Part shown: in pieces, positions 15,121 to 26,290 of the stretch
Layout: every line of letters begins with the position of its first letter
Numbering within the stretch: the first letter of the stretch is position 1
Assembly: GCA_036971615.1 (NCBI GenBank)
Contig: JAYKKR010000015.1
Coordinates: forward strand, 372,001 to 436,000
Length of the DNA stretch: 64,000 nucleotides
Source of the DNA: Amyloporia xantha
Lineage: Eukaryota > Basidiomycota > Agaricomycetes > Polyporales > Adustoporiaceae
Direction of reading: 5' to 3'
The notes under the pieces: model-generated
The model's database searches: none
What the model saw: the letters and a program-made list of their open reading frames with translations, nothing else
Told to the model about the DNA's origin: nothing
Program-made: the position numbers and the translations under genes

Positions 15121-15710
15121 TTATGCATACGCTGTGTGAACCTATCATAGAGCTGCCATATTTGGGAGGTCGAAGCTATTTCAAGGTAGACGCCAGTCAC
15201 GCCACATGGTCCATCATGCCGACCAGTGCCAAGGGCAGCGCAGGGAATCTCGGGAGGGAGAGAATTGATAAGGGCCAATGCTTGTTCTTCACAGAGGTCA
15301 AGCCGTCAGAGGTGTCGCCATACCTCTCGACGCCTGCTGTCCCAGAACTTTCACAGCACGCGTCAACACAACCGACTGCCTACTCTCCTCCAGCGAGCGA
15401 GGGCGGCGGCAGTGCGTACAGCGCAACCAGTGGCCCTCCACAGCCGCCAATGGGCCACGCTTCGTCTGCTGCAGGCTCGGGCACCTATGGTCTAGCGTCA
15501 TCCGTTCAGACATTTTCCTCACCTAATCAGCCAAATAGCAAAGCTGCCCAGGCCCGGCTTGCTCTCGGTCGCTCAGCCTGCTACATATCATGCGGATTCT
15601 GGGATGCGCTTTGGTCCTTCCGGAGAACCCTCGTCGGTGAACCCGGTTCCTGAGCACGACATGCCTATGGATGTGCCCCCATTATATAGCGAGAGCTGAA
15701 CGATGATTGA
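15121..15710 (+). CDS. Unassigned Ser/Pro-rich protein, incomplete model
   Basis: I do not recognise this gene. An open frame from about 15225 encodes KPSEVSPYLSTPAVPEL followed by a Ser/Pro/Gly/Gln-rich disordered stretch (about 15360-15540). A second frame, offset by one base, then reads HADSGMRFGPSGEPSSVNP and EHDMPMDVPPLYSES, stopping at about 15699-15701. The clean, unbiased C-terminal peptide suggests a real C-terminus, joined to the first frame by a short intron or disrupted by a frameshift near 15500-15570. No convincing start was found; upstream exons may exist. It could also be the decayed end of a transcription-factor-like gene. Low confidence in any boundary. Confidence 0.3.
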
Positions 15711-16342
15711 CATTGACAAGGTGGTCCGTGGAGGCAAGGGTTGTGCATTTTCTGCGGGCTATTTTTATATTATACAACGTCGATTTCATGACGGCACTTC
15801 TCTCCTTATAGTCATTCTTTGTATAGTACATGTGTCGACGCTGGTTAGGTCAGCGTTCGTCTAATTATGTGGCGCAAGAATGCCCGAGACTGCGTGCGAC
15901 TACAATCGAGGATTACGACTGCGAGCTTCTCGTGATATCAAGATTACGAGCAATAGAGTTGGTATGTAGCCCTGCCTCTGTAATTCTCTAGCATTGATTA
16001 AATGACATTCCTTCGTCGTGCATGCGTAAGTTGAGCAACTTGAATACTGACTCAACTCAGATGGCCTCGGTTCGGCAGCATTCGGCTAAAGGAGTATAAG
16101 CGTTCGTTCCCGATATGGAAGAAAATGGCCACGGTGTGCAGCCACACGGGCGTCTAAGGGCGAACAAACGTCGCCGCGGCGTTTTGTCCTGCAGGCGTCG
16201 CTGACGAATGTTTAACTGCAGCCACACCGCTGCCCCTAACTACAAAAAGGCAGCCACAGAACGGTGTGAACCACTTTACGATCCCCCATATTAAGTGAGC
16301 CACACAATCAAGCTAAACAACCGCAAATTTCTCTTCAAAGAC
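15711..16342. other. Intergenic with three short GCAGCCACA repeats
   Basis: About 630 bp. The 3' half holds three copies of a GCAGCCACA-type word (about 16137, 16219 and 16251), close upstream of the next open frame. A possible promoter; no gene seen. Confidence 0.35.
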
Positions 16343-17625
16343 ATGAACATTCGTGAACGAAGTCGTGAACAGGCTGCGGCCAGCAAAGTCTCAATAGCTT
16401 CAAGTTCTCCAGATCCTATCGATTCGCTGAACGTGAGTAGAGAATCATGCTTGATGTCGAGTGCATCATGTCCTCAGGACTATGTTTTGATCGGTGTAAA
16501 GTCATCGAGATCCCCCGGCCCATCCACGCCCCCTCAAGGTCCTACACTCCAGACCGACAGCCAGGGGGACCAGAACGCGACCACTCTATATTCTGAATAC
16601 GGCATCAAGGTCCGGGATTTTGCATACGAGAGCACCTTACCACCCATCGCATCCGTACCACATGTACGCCTGCAAATACAGCCAGGTCCCAGCCCTCTCA
16701 AGCGGACTCGAAGGGACTACGAAGAAGGGGACGGCGACGACGATTATGTCCCACAATCATTTTACTGCGACGCCGAATTGGGGGAACCACTGTGGGTGCC
16801 CCGCCGCCCAAGAAGAAGCCTATCGAACGGACGCCCACCGAGCCGGCAGATTATCTCCCTCTGACCCCGTCGAGCTATCGACCACCACTGCGCCCAACAG
16901 GCACTGTGAACGTTTCGACGCCCCGAAGGCCGTTCATCCCAATAGCAACCGCTGGGGCGGGTCCATCAACAAGCCGAGCCTCCTCTTCCCCCTCGCAGCC
17001 CGACCTCGAGGGCCCATCTCAGGCGTCAGAGAAATGGATAGACACGCCACTAGTCACCCCCAATGGTTCCTTTCAATATCCTGTGGCCGATAGCAGTGCA
17101 GTACCCGCTTCACAGCTGGACACGCCTTCGCGGCAGCCGCCTGCGGAGGACGTCACTTATTCCCAACTGGGGTTCTCACCCGAACGATCCCCCGCGCAAA
17201 GGCCCTCTGTTAACCCATCCCCACAACCCTCGCCTAGTGTGGCCCCGACCTTCCGCGCTCGTCCCATCGGGACAGCCAGCCCCACACCGAAGATCCCCTC
17301 CCCTGGATCACACGGCCACCTTCCCGTCGGCCTCCTCTTTCGCGGCAGAGCTCGCACAGCGGCTCTCCACGCAAGAAACGCCGTAAGGACCTCACAGAGG
17401 TGGCCCCTGAAAGCCCGGCCCCCGCGCTATAATTTGCGGAACAGGGCTGTTGTGCCTTCGCGCACAAATCTTCCAGGTCGCGGTATCTCCCGCGCGACCT
17501 CCTCTCGTCATGAGGCGAGCACAAAGCGCGCCTCTCCTGCAAAGAAGCCCTCCCCCAGTAAACGGCAACCGAGAAAAAGCTCGAGGCCAGGGCGCAGGAC
17601 CGAAGACAAAGGGATGGCTCCATGA
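16343..17625 (+). CDS. Hypothetical disordered, basic Ser/Pro-rich protein
   Basis: Not recognised. The first frame starts MNIRERSREQAAASKVSIA at 16343 and contains a likely 45-bp in-frame intron (about 16433-16477, GTGAGT to CCTCAG) before DYVLIGVKSSRSPGPSTP. It runs to about 16750 (RRDYEEGDGDDDY). A second frame from about 16814 (KKPIERTPTEPADYLPLTP) continues to a stop at 17625. The two frames overlap and can be joined in phase by removing about 65 bp ending at CCCAAG, though the donor (GTCCCA) is poor; a frameshift is the alternative. The C-terminal 100 residues are strongly basic with PRYNLRNR and SPAKKPSPSKR-type motifs, suggesting a nuclear or nucleic-acid-associated protein. No folded domain seen. 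Confidence 0.42.
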
Positions 17626-18163
17626 GTCTGTTTTCTTTTCGCACAGCTAAGGATCGGAGGTGTGATATGTTGGTGTGTATTGTAACTTTGGGGTACAAGT
17701 AGGTGTATTTTCTTTCCTCGCCATGAACTATCGTCGTTTGGGTGAATGTAGTGCAGCCCATCTATCCACATATTTATTTGTAGTCTTCCGCATTGTCACA
17801 GCACTACTACTTATTACAGCCATTATATCTGTAGGTGTACCAACGTGTAATGTTTCGACGGTACGAGCACGCACGACTGCAGTAGTTTATTGCGCTCCTG
17901 GTGTAGCTTGATTACCAACAATTCAGATTTATCAGCGAGTTCAGTGAACAATCACACCTAGTGGTAGGATGTAGCGATCCAATCAACGCCTGCTGCATTG
18001 GTACAGTATAGTGTATAAATACAACATGTAACAAGAGAATACTGGTAAACGAACACGATGGCCGGCGCATGATCATGCGGTATACAGGAGGGTATATATC
18101 ATGCCGATATTCTAAGCTATTACGTGCAAGATGTTGGCACGGATGCGTTCCCAAGATGTGATG
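17626..18163. other. Intergenic between convergent hypothetical gene and haspin
   Basis: About 540 bp of A/T-richer 3' flank. No gene, repeat or structured RNA recognised. Confidence 0.5.
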
Positions 18164-20775
18164 CTACCTAACCCAGCCTCTGTCCACGGCAAGCCTTAGA
18201 ACGTCGGCTGCGCTTTTAGGCCCTTCCGCGGCAGACACTTTCTGCGGGGCCTGCGTTTTCCGCCTCCCCTTCCGGGCGACGGGAGGCTTGCAGGCCGCTA
18301 AGCAATGCCCGAGCACTTCCTCCATCTCAACAAGGCACTGATAACACTCCCTTTCAGTGAAGGTGGACAAGGCCGCTGCTCCCTTCCGAGAGGCAGCAGG
18401 CGGTCGAAGCTTTTTTGCGAGGAGCAGCTTCATGGCCAGATAGTGCAGCCACTGCACAGACAATGAGGCTCGTTTAGAGTTATATAATATGAAAATTCTT
18501 ACCATAACGTTGGTTAGAGGTTGGTATTCCTCCCACGAGTCACCATTATGAACCCGCATCATTCGATACACGTCAAACTGATAGTCTCCTGCACATCAAT
18601 CCGAATGATCAGCACTGATTATCGACCTCACAACATGGCCTTCTACCTTCGCCCTCAAATATCTCTTCGTCGAAATGCGTCCAGTACGTCTCGTTCAGAT
18701 CTTTATCAGCAGTGTTCATACGAGCAAGCCCCAGGTCGATTATAGTCGCCTCTACACCGTGCCCCTCATCATCCATAGGCGTCTTGAGCGCAGACCGACG
18801 CGAAGGAGCAGCACGGGGAGCAGAGTTCCGCACCAGAATCTGGCCCCAATGCAAGTCGCGATGCTGTCGGAAGGTCATCATTTGGTCTTACGTTGCCTGT
18901 GGACCAAGGTGTACTTGCCTCAAAAGATACAATGTCTTCCGCCTCGGCGAGGGCACGCGTGACCTGCCAGAACAAGCTGCAAGCCTGCCTCCACCCCGTC
19001 TTGGTCGCGCTTTCGAACGTGTAGGCTTCCAAGTCGGGCCCGCCGTTCGGTAAGACAATGATTGCGTAAACTTGGGACACGCTGAACGAGTCTGTCAAGC
19101 AAATCGATCATCACAGGCTCAAAATGGTGCAAGGGGCGCAAGAATCAGAGTGTAACTCACCTGGTCTCGCGCTTTCGCTCCCTTTCTTCGCGTTGTAGTC
19201 GTCCCACAAATCGAGTAGCAACGATGGATACTTCCCGCGGACTATGTATGTCCGGAGCAGCCTCACGAAGCCTGTGCACATTTCGCCCATGGCACGCGTG
19301 ACGATGATCTCTTTCAAAACGTCTTTCGCATCGCTGGGTGCAGGCCAATCCAGACGGTCCTCAAGAACTTTATCCCCACGAGATCGCTCCTCGTCACGCA
19401 GAGGAATGACCTTCAGAACTACGTCTCCAATTCCGAAGACCTCCGAGTACGACGCCTCGCCTATCTTCTGAAAATGCGCCGGGCCGCTCACAGCGTCATT
19501 ACCGTGAACGATAGGGTCGAAGGGGAACATCTCTATGAACGCAGAGAATTCGTGCGGCGTTTTTTGCGTGCATTCCGTCAGGAGCGGCTGCAAGTAAGCA
19601 GGCGGGGGTGTTGCGTGAGCGCCGGTCCCCTCTACGGCCTCGCGCGCGGATGGGGAGAGTGCGAGCTTGGAGAAATCAAACGAGAGGTCGAGATCAGTGG
19701 GTGTTGTTGGTGAAGGGGGCGACGGCGGTCGCGGGAAGATTGCGGCACGGCCAGGGCGAGCACGGAGAGGGGTGAGTTGCCGGGTTTTGTTTGCCAGAGG
19801 TATAGGAGAAGGAAATAGACCGAACGCCTCCTTGGCATGTGTAGCTTGTGGGGTCCATGGTATGAAGAGCGGTGCTGGAGTGGGGAAAGGAGGGGGAGCA
19901 GGATCTTTGGATCGAGAGGGGACTGGGGCTCGGGGAGGTGTGATTTCTATAATAGACGGTGATGTGTCCGGGGAGATAATGACATTAGGACGGCGAAATG
20001 CTGTAGCGCGGCTTCGAGGAGGGCGTACGGGGCGCTCTTCGATTTCAGGAGAGAAGTCTACGCTAGGGAGCTTAGCGGGAGGAAACACAACCTCGTCATC
20101 ACTTTCGGACTCATCAGACGAAATGACGATTGGACGAGCTTTATGTTTGCCTTTCGTGGCGATCTTCGTGGCATGTGTGGGCTGCTTGATGCCAGGTTGT
20201 CCTTGCGATTTCTTGCGCACTGCAAGACTCTCGCCAGATGTTGATGCTTTAATTGGGGAAGGGGCCACCCTGTTTACTTGTACGTCTAATTTGGTGGTTC
20301 GCTTCTCCTGGCTGACCCGGCGTCCTTGATTGTCCACAATTACAATTTCAACATCAACAAAGGGCGACAGAGGTGCTAGCGGCGACCCTTTTCCAATAGC
20401 GGGCTTCCGCTTTTTTCGCTGAGCAGGGGCTATCGCTGGAGACCCAGGCATATTGGTGGAGAACTGTCCTAAGGGGTGGCGAACGGGCATGGATACTTCT
20501 ACACCGCCAGACTTTGCCACCCTTGGTGACTTCTTTCCTCTCCTCCCATCATGGGCTACTTTCTTCGCGGGCTCGGGAGAAGGAACGGGGCGGGGAGGGT
20601 GAATCTTCTTCCTTGAATGTGCCAGTCGCGGTAAGGGAGAGCTATAAAGCACATCTTCGAGCCTCTTTTCAACAGGTTTAATATCCTTCGAGCGCTCACG
20701 ATCTTCTGAGATATTAACGATGCGGTGTCCACGTTTGCCGTATGCATAAACTTGTTTCGTCCTGGCACCAAGCAT
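18164..20775 (-). CDS. Haspin-like serine/threonine protein kinase
   Basis: Haspin kinases phosphorylate histone H3 Thr3 at centromeres to recruit the chromosomal passenger complex. Start chosen at 20775 (MLGARTKQVYAYGKRGHRI), which resembles the conserved N-terminus of basidiomycete haspins; an open frame continues 45 codons upstream but is not family-like. Residues 1 to about 370 are disordered and basic. The kinase domain begins KIGEASYSEVFGIGDVVLKV (about 19470), with the Lys in VLKV. After introns come DSFSVSQVYAIIVLPNGGPD (hinge), HRDLHWGQILV (catalytic loop, about 18860) and IIDLGLARM in the metal-binding position, then FEGEG, and YRMMRVHNGDSWEEYQPLTN plus MWLHYLAMKLLL, which are haspin-specific C-lobe features. 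Stop TAG at 18164. The DLG in place of the usual haspin DYT is notable. Confidence 0.85.
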
Positions 20776-21094
20776 GATTTGATTGACGAGCAAGGCAACA
20801 GATAGGAGAAGCAGAACGTGGGTAATGGTGCAGGATTTGACAGAGATCCAGCCCAAATAAGAGATGCGACTGGTGTCAGAACAGAGTTGTACCAGAGATG
20901 AGACGGTCATGTATCATATCGTTCGAGATGTGGAATTGAACATGCAGCAGGCGACGCGTCTCAGTCACGTGGTCCTACTCAAACGCGATCGAAGTCGATC
21001 GTTGGCACGCGTGCTGCAAACTGTGACTGCGACGCGTCCACACCCACACCCACATCCACGTTCACTCAAACCAGTCCAATATCTGCTGACGCCA
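20776..21094. promoter_or_regulatory. Shared divergent promoter of haspin and PSF2
   Basis: 319 bp between outward-facing ATGs, containing a CACCCACACCCACATCCACG-type C/A repeat at about 21038-21060 and an ACGCGT (MluI cell-cycle box-like) word at about 20954-20959. In yeast ACGCGT is bound by MBF at G1/S genes; a link to PSF2 and haspin cell-cycle expression is inference only. Confidence 0.45.
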
Positions 21095-21902
21095 ATGGCC
21101 CTCCCGCCATCTTTGAGAACATCTGTCACTCCCGCTGAACTGGAGCTCATAGCCTCTGAGCAGCTCGTCGAGATAATTCCTCTAGTCGCCATGGAGCGGA
21201 CTGCGTTCATCTCAGTACCGTATTGATTTGGATCAAGTTCAAGACCGTGAAACTGATAGTATACTACTCAGGGCGCATACGGACCACTACGGCCGCCTGC
21301 AAAATGCAAAGTCCCAATCTGGATGGCTACGAATCTTAAGCTGAAAAAGAAGTGTCACATAGTGCCCCCAGACTGGCTCAGCGTCGGTACGTATTGTGCG
21401 TCTTAGTAGAGTCTACGATATATGCTCACACGCCATGGCAATTTTTAAGACTTCCTACAAGATCGACTAATTCAGGAGACCAGTGAGCCGGCATTCAGCG
21501 AGATGCCTTTCCGCTTTGCAGAGGTAGCCAAAGTCCTCCTAGACGTGTACGTCCCTCGCCTATGACATTCTTTAAGTTTTTAACAATTTATGATGCCTCA
21601 GCGCGTCAGACGACATCTCTAATCCGGACAGGATTCGATCTCTACTGCAAGACATACGCGAAGCACGACAAGCGAAGAGTCGAGAGGGTCTGTCGGAACT
21701 CGACCACAGCGAACTTAGTGTAAGCTCGGCTTTTTTCTCGAAGAAAACACAACTCAGTATATTTGCCTTCCTGAATTGACAGCTTCCTAATCTGTGCTCT
21801 ATGGAAATCAACGAAATCCGGCCATTCTTTGTTCGCTCGATGGGGATTCTGACGAAGCTTGTGCGGGAACCAGAGCTACAACCAATGAACCAGCTCGAAT
21901 GA
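21095..21902 (+). CDS. PSF2: GINS complex subunit Psf2
   Basis: Psf2 is one of four GINS subunits; GINS joins Cdc45 and Mcm2-7 in the CMG replicative helicase. The start MALPPSLRTSVTPAELELIA and the following SEQLVEIIPLVAMERTAFIS match Psf2. An intron (21225 to about 21270) joins FIS to GAYGPLRPPAKCKVPIWMA. Further exons give LKLKKKCHIVPPDWLSV, DFLQDRLIQETSEPAFSEMP and FRFAEVAKVLLDV, then ASDDISNPDRIRSLLQDIRE, SLPNLCSMEINEIRPFFVRS and the C-terminus EPELQPMNQLE with stop at 21902. Five exons or so; length about 200 residues, usual for the family. It is convergent with the Yvc1-like gene, with only about 130 bp between the stop codons. Confidence 0.95.
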
Positions 21903-22032
21903 TACACTTTTGACACTGCGATGATCGATTCTAATAATGTTCACTCCATGTTGTAATTCTACGTACCGTACTATAGGGCTAGATCAACCATAGATCGTCC
22001 ATAAACTCACCCCATTTAGTCTGATGTCTTTT

Positions 22033-25000
22033 TCATGACTTGTTATTCAGCATTTGCTTCAGCTCCTCTATTTGTTCCTTTAATTGTCTGACTTCTCTCA
22101 GGATGACCGCTTCACTGGACTAGATTATGGGCAAGCGCGCAGTTCAGCCATCTGCACGTATTCACCTTGACACAAGACAGAAAGAACCAACTCACATGGG
22201 TCGTATCCGGGAATGTCTTGACAAGGTCGTCGAAAGGAACCTTGCTGATCTTCAGACCCAGAGTGGCATCGTCGTCGTGCACTCCAGGATTCTCGTATTC
22301 CATGCTGTCCTCCCCACCTTCGTCGGGATGACTCAGCCAGTCCTTGATCCATCTGTTCTTAGACGGCTCTAGCTCCGCTTCATACAGCGCGATGATCGAA
22401 AGCGGAACGAAGAAGATCACCAGCATTACATAGCGGTTGATCTGTCGTTCATTGAGAACTGCTCTCGAACAGCGCTTAGACTTGAATAGAGTGTATTCAC
22501 CTTGGCGTATAAATCATCACTTACAACGAACCTATGCCGCAATTGTGTCAATAAAACGATCAGAAGTCCGCGCATTCAGTACTCACTCGAATGGCGCAAC
22601 AAGCAGAATTTCAACGATATTGAACGGCGCGGGATAGACATATTCATCCGGTGCTCTGATCATGCCGCCTACCTTCCCGGCAAAGTATGTCAGATATTCC
22701 GCTGCAGCATCTTCCACGACCTGGTATCCAGAAGTTTTAGCGTGGTGAGCACACGGACTCATAGATCATGTCACTGACATCGTTGTATGCTGACGAGAAG
22801 AGCGAAATGAGGACATTCAATAGGATTATTGCTGTCGCAACATTCCACCTATGGAACAAATGTTGAGCCGTGGGGAACGCAAATATACACGCCTTACTCA
22901 CAGGTAGTATAGCACTTGGCCGGCGGTACTGATACAAGGTTAGAAAAGTCGCCTCATCCGTTGAAAGAACTTCAAGGCATACTTCGCAGAGAACATGGTG
23001 TAATCGGGTGATCTAAGCGTTTAGAAATGCGCCATGGTTATTTGATCTGCACACGTAAGTTGTAAAAATTGCACGTACTGCAACAATGCTTGAATAAGCA
23101 CATGGACGACCTACATGAGGTTTGATAAGTGACAACCCTCCATTGCAATGAGTCTCAGTGATCCGCACGTCGTGCATACGTTCAACTTGACCGTCTGCCG
23201 CATCGAGCGCGTACAAACCCTGCGTAAAGCCAACCCCAAGAAGCGCGAGTAGCTATGTGTATTGCCATGAGCCTTTTGGAAGATAGAATCCGATTACGAA
23301 TAGAAACCTACTCCGATAAAGATGCCCGATTCTTGGAGCATACGCGCAACACAAATTTGCATTGTTCCAACGAACCTACGGAAGATGCAGTTGATCGTGA
23401 ACATATCGTGGGCACGAAATGGGAACCATTTACTTGAATCCGTCAAAGATTGGAATAAGCTCTAACATATCAGTGTATTTAGGAATTGCATCACGTATAA
23501 GTCATTGCACTTACTCATCCTAACCAAGTTCGTTACAGGTAAACAACTCTCGGTTAGCTGATCCACAATGAGAAAATTTCCACACGGACCATATCAGAGG
23601 TGCAACATAACTCAAACACTGGAAACTGTGAAAACGTAGAGTCTCGTTATTGGGTTCCGGAGAACTGATGCCAGCAACGCGGAGCACAAAGGCAGCGAGG
23701 AGTAATGAGTCGTTGATGAATGATACCATATCCCAGAAGCCGAGCGAACGCCAAGACACGAAGAGAAGCAACTTATAGAGCTGCATCCCACGGACTCAGC
23801 CAGTCTGATCTTCTGGACAAGATAAGTGAAATTTACCTTGTGCATGTCTAGCAGAGACTTGTCAACATCTGGAACCCAATTAGAATACCCTGGGCTTACT
23901 TTCGAATGAAAAGGCAAGGGCCAGGACATACATCAGCACTTCCCATCCATCCAATGCCGAATGGTCCGGGTCCAGCTTATCAAGTGGTTCGCGCACTAAA
24001 TGACGTGCGACATACGTTGTGAGTTCGAGTCGGATACAGTAGCAAACATACACACCTGCTTGTGAATATGCCAACAGGAACAAAAACCATACGGTAATGC
24101 GGAAGATATTTTGGTACCTACGTATGGAAGAGCACTCAGTCCCAGTGGTCCATTACGGCCCAACAGTTAGGATTACCGAGGAACGGATAAGCGGCTTGGG
24201 TTAAGATGAGACCAGAAGCCATCATGGCCAGATTCCGAATATGGTACAACTGTCTCCATAGGTCAATAATTCGAGAGAGGCAAAACTTTAGAGGTAACCC
24301 ACAGTCAATGTCATGGTCGGCTTGATGTATCTGTATCAACTGTCCGCGCCACAAGTAATTGACCACTGTAAAAAATATATCAACATAATGCTAATCCCAA
24401 AATTCTAATATGTTCACCGTCTTGAGCTTCTGTGGACGATAAGAAGATCGTACTACCGGGGTGAAATGTGAGATAACCAAAGATTCAAAAGACCGCGTGA
24501 ACACCCTCATACCAATGTGAGTCTATGGCTACTTCGAGAGCACTGGCTTTATCGCTAATTGCACCATCCACTTCTTTATATCTGAATCGCTTGGACATCA
24601 TAGGAACTATTTTGTCCGGATGTGCTTGGTGTATCACACGACGCGCGAGCACCTCGCACGCAATGGCTTCGTGACATCTATGAGTTCATAGGATCGTGTC
24701 TATAGGTAAATGTGCACACACCTCTTCCAGAGTTTTCTCCCCAATCTGCAGGATCATTGTTTGCGTCCCACAGGAATTCCTTTCTTGCTCGTAATAAAGC
24801 ATAAGGCAACTGCAGTCGTGATTATTCTCCTGGTACTCAATAAAGCCCAAAAATAATAGCAGTGACCTACCACATCAATGAAGTCTCCTGCAGCTGAGAT
24901 ATAAGCATCAACGACTTGCGGTGTGATCACTCTGCTGGTCGGATCGGTAATATCTGGTGGTGGGACTTCCACAGGGAGTAATCTGAGCGTAAGTGCCCGT

Positions 25001-25166
25001 ACACGCCTGATCAAATCTGCAAAGCGTCAATCGTATTGGAAGGGACTATATGCGTTTTCATACTATGCGTACTTGTCACTGTATCCGGCGAAGGATGGTG
25101 CCCATTTATTGACTGCAAGACATGGGGAAACTCCTCTCCGTTGAGACCGGCTTCTTGCGAGGACAT
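22033..25166 (-). CDS. YVC1: Yvc1/TRPY-type vacuolar cation channel
   Basis: TRP-family channel releasing Ca2+ from the fungal vacuole in response to Ca2+ and mechanical or osmotic stress. Start MSSQEAGLNGEEFPHVLQSI at 25166. Exons include RRVRALTLRLLPVEVPPPDI (about 24990), CEVLARRVIHQAHPDKIVP (about 24640), hydrophobic segments around 24080-23900 and 23790-23530 (LGFWDMVSFINDSLLLAAF, FHSFQCLSYVAPLIW), LYALDAADGQ (about 23215, near the pore region), WNVATAIILLNVLISLFSSA (last transmembrane helix, about 22840), YVMLVIFFVPLSIIALYEAE and SKNRWIKDWLSHP. The C-terminus VILREVRQLKEQIEELKQML is a short coiled coil, stop at 22033-22035. More than twelve introns, so exon edges are approximate. Diverges from ARC18. 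Confidence 0.9.
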
Positions 25167-25430
25167 GGGCGGCGTGAAAAAGGGGTACGGCTTTGCGAGA
25201 TACGAAACCAGATAAACAGTCAATATGTTATTGCAGGAGCTGGGCTGAGAACCGACCGTCTATTCGCGTACGACCGTCGCGGACGGGACGTGCCTGGAAT
25301 GACGCGCAAACGCTCCTCACCGCGTTTCTCTCACGTGGGCGTACATACATCGGTGTTTGCCGTCCAGTGGGATGCTGAGGCGCTCATTGACAGGATCGCA
25401 GTAGGCGGTGTCGGACGCGCATTCACAACC

Positions 25431-26152
25431 ATGCCAGTGAGTATGAAGGTCGTACACTGTAGGAGAAGCTAACACAAACTACTGCTCCTCAGGCATATCA
25501 CTCCTCTTACAATGAAGACCCCGACGCTCGTCAGGTCGGGAACATGTCCATCCTCCCCATCAAGACCAAGTTCCGCGGCCCAGCACCACTAGGTATGTGT
25601 CTGCAGACCCATGTAATGATCATTTACGAAAGATCATATTGAACAATTCACTAGCGGATCCCTCACAAGCAGACATCATCGATGAAACCATCGACCTCTT
25701 CCGTGCCAATTCTCTCTTCCGTAACTTCGAGATTAAGGGCCCTGCCGACCGCCTCCTCATCGTCTTGATTCTGTTTGTCTCCGATTGTCTCGCCAAGATT
25801 GGCTCAGCTCGCACTGTCCCGACTCAGCTGGAGGCGACCAAAATGCTCAATACCCTTTCTGTTGACAACTTCGCGATTCCCGGCGATGCAACCTTCGCAC
25901 TCAACTCCCATTATGCATCTCCAGGCAGCAGGGCCGATGCAGGTATGTCCGACCATTGAATAGGGTGTTCTTGATACTGACGGCGGATATTCGCGGCGGT
26001 CAGATTATCTGCGACAGTATTTGACGCAGGTCAGGCAGGAGCTTGCGGCGCGTCTTGTCGAGAGGTTGTACGCAGATGGGACTGGTAAGCCGAGCAAATG
26101 GTGGATGTCGTTCCAGAAGAGGCGCTTCATGAGCAGGAGTTTGGCCACATGA
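25431..26152 (+). CDS. ARC18: Arp2/3 complex subunit 3 (ARPC3, p21-Arc)
   Basis: Subunit of the Arp2/3 complex, which nucleates branched actin at endocytic patches. Exon 1 is only 6 bp (ATGCCA); intron 25437-25492 has donor GTGAGT and acceptor CTCAG, and exon 2 begins [20 protein letters not shown]. Intron 2 (about 25592-25654) joins GPAPL to [20 protein letters not shown]. The core [20 protein letters not shown] and [20 protein letters not shown] is typical. A last intron (25942 to about 26003) leads to [20 protein letters not shown] and the C-terminus [18 protein letters not shown]. About 180 residues, the normal length. The minute first exon would be missed by simple ORF calling. Confidence 0.95.
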
Positions 26153-26290
26153 AGCGTGAGGCCGCAATGCACGGATTTCTTTCACGATATGAGAATGTAT
26201 TTTTAAATCAATCCTGCTAACCTGGGTGTACACAAAACCAACCATCACGAGCGACCCATCTAACTTCCAAAGAGACTATTACAACAATTC

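Noticed and set aside
20776..20910. Upstream extension of the haspin frame with a hydrophobic segment
   Set aside because: Could suggest a membrane-anchored kinase, but the family-like N-terminus starts at 20775 and the extension is more likely 5'UTR or promoter.
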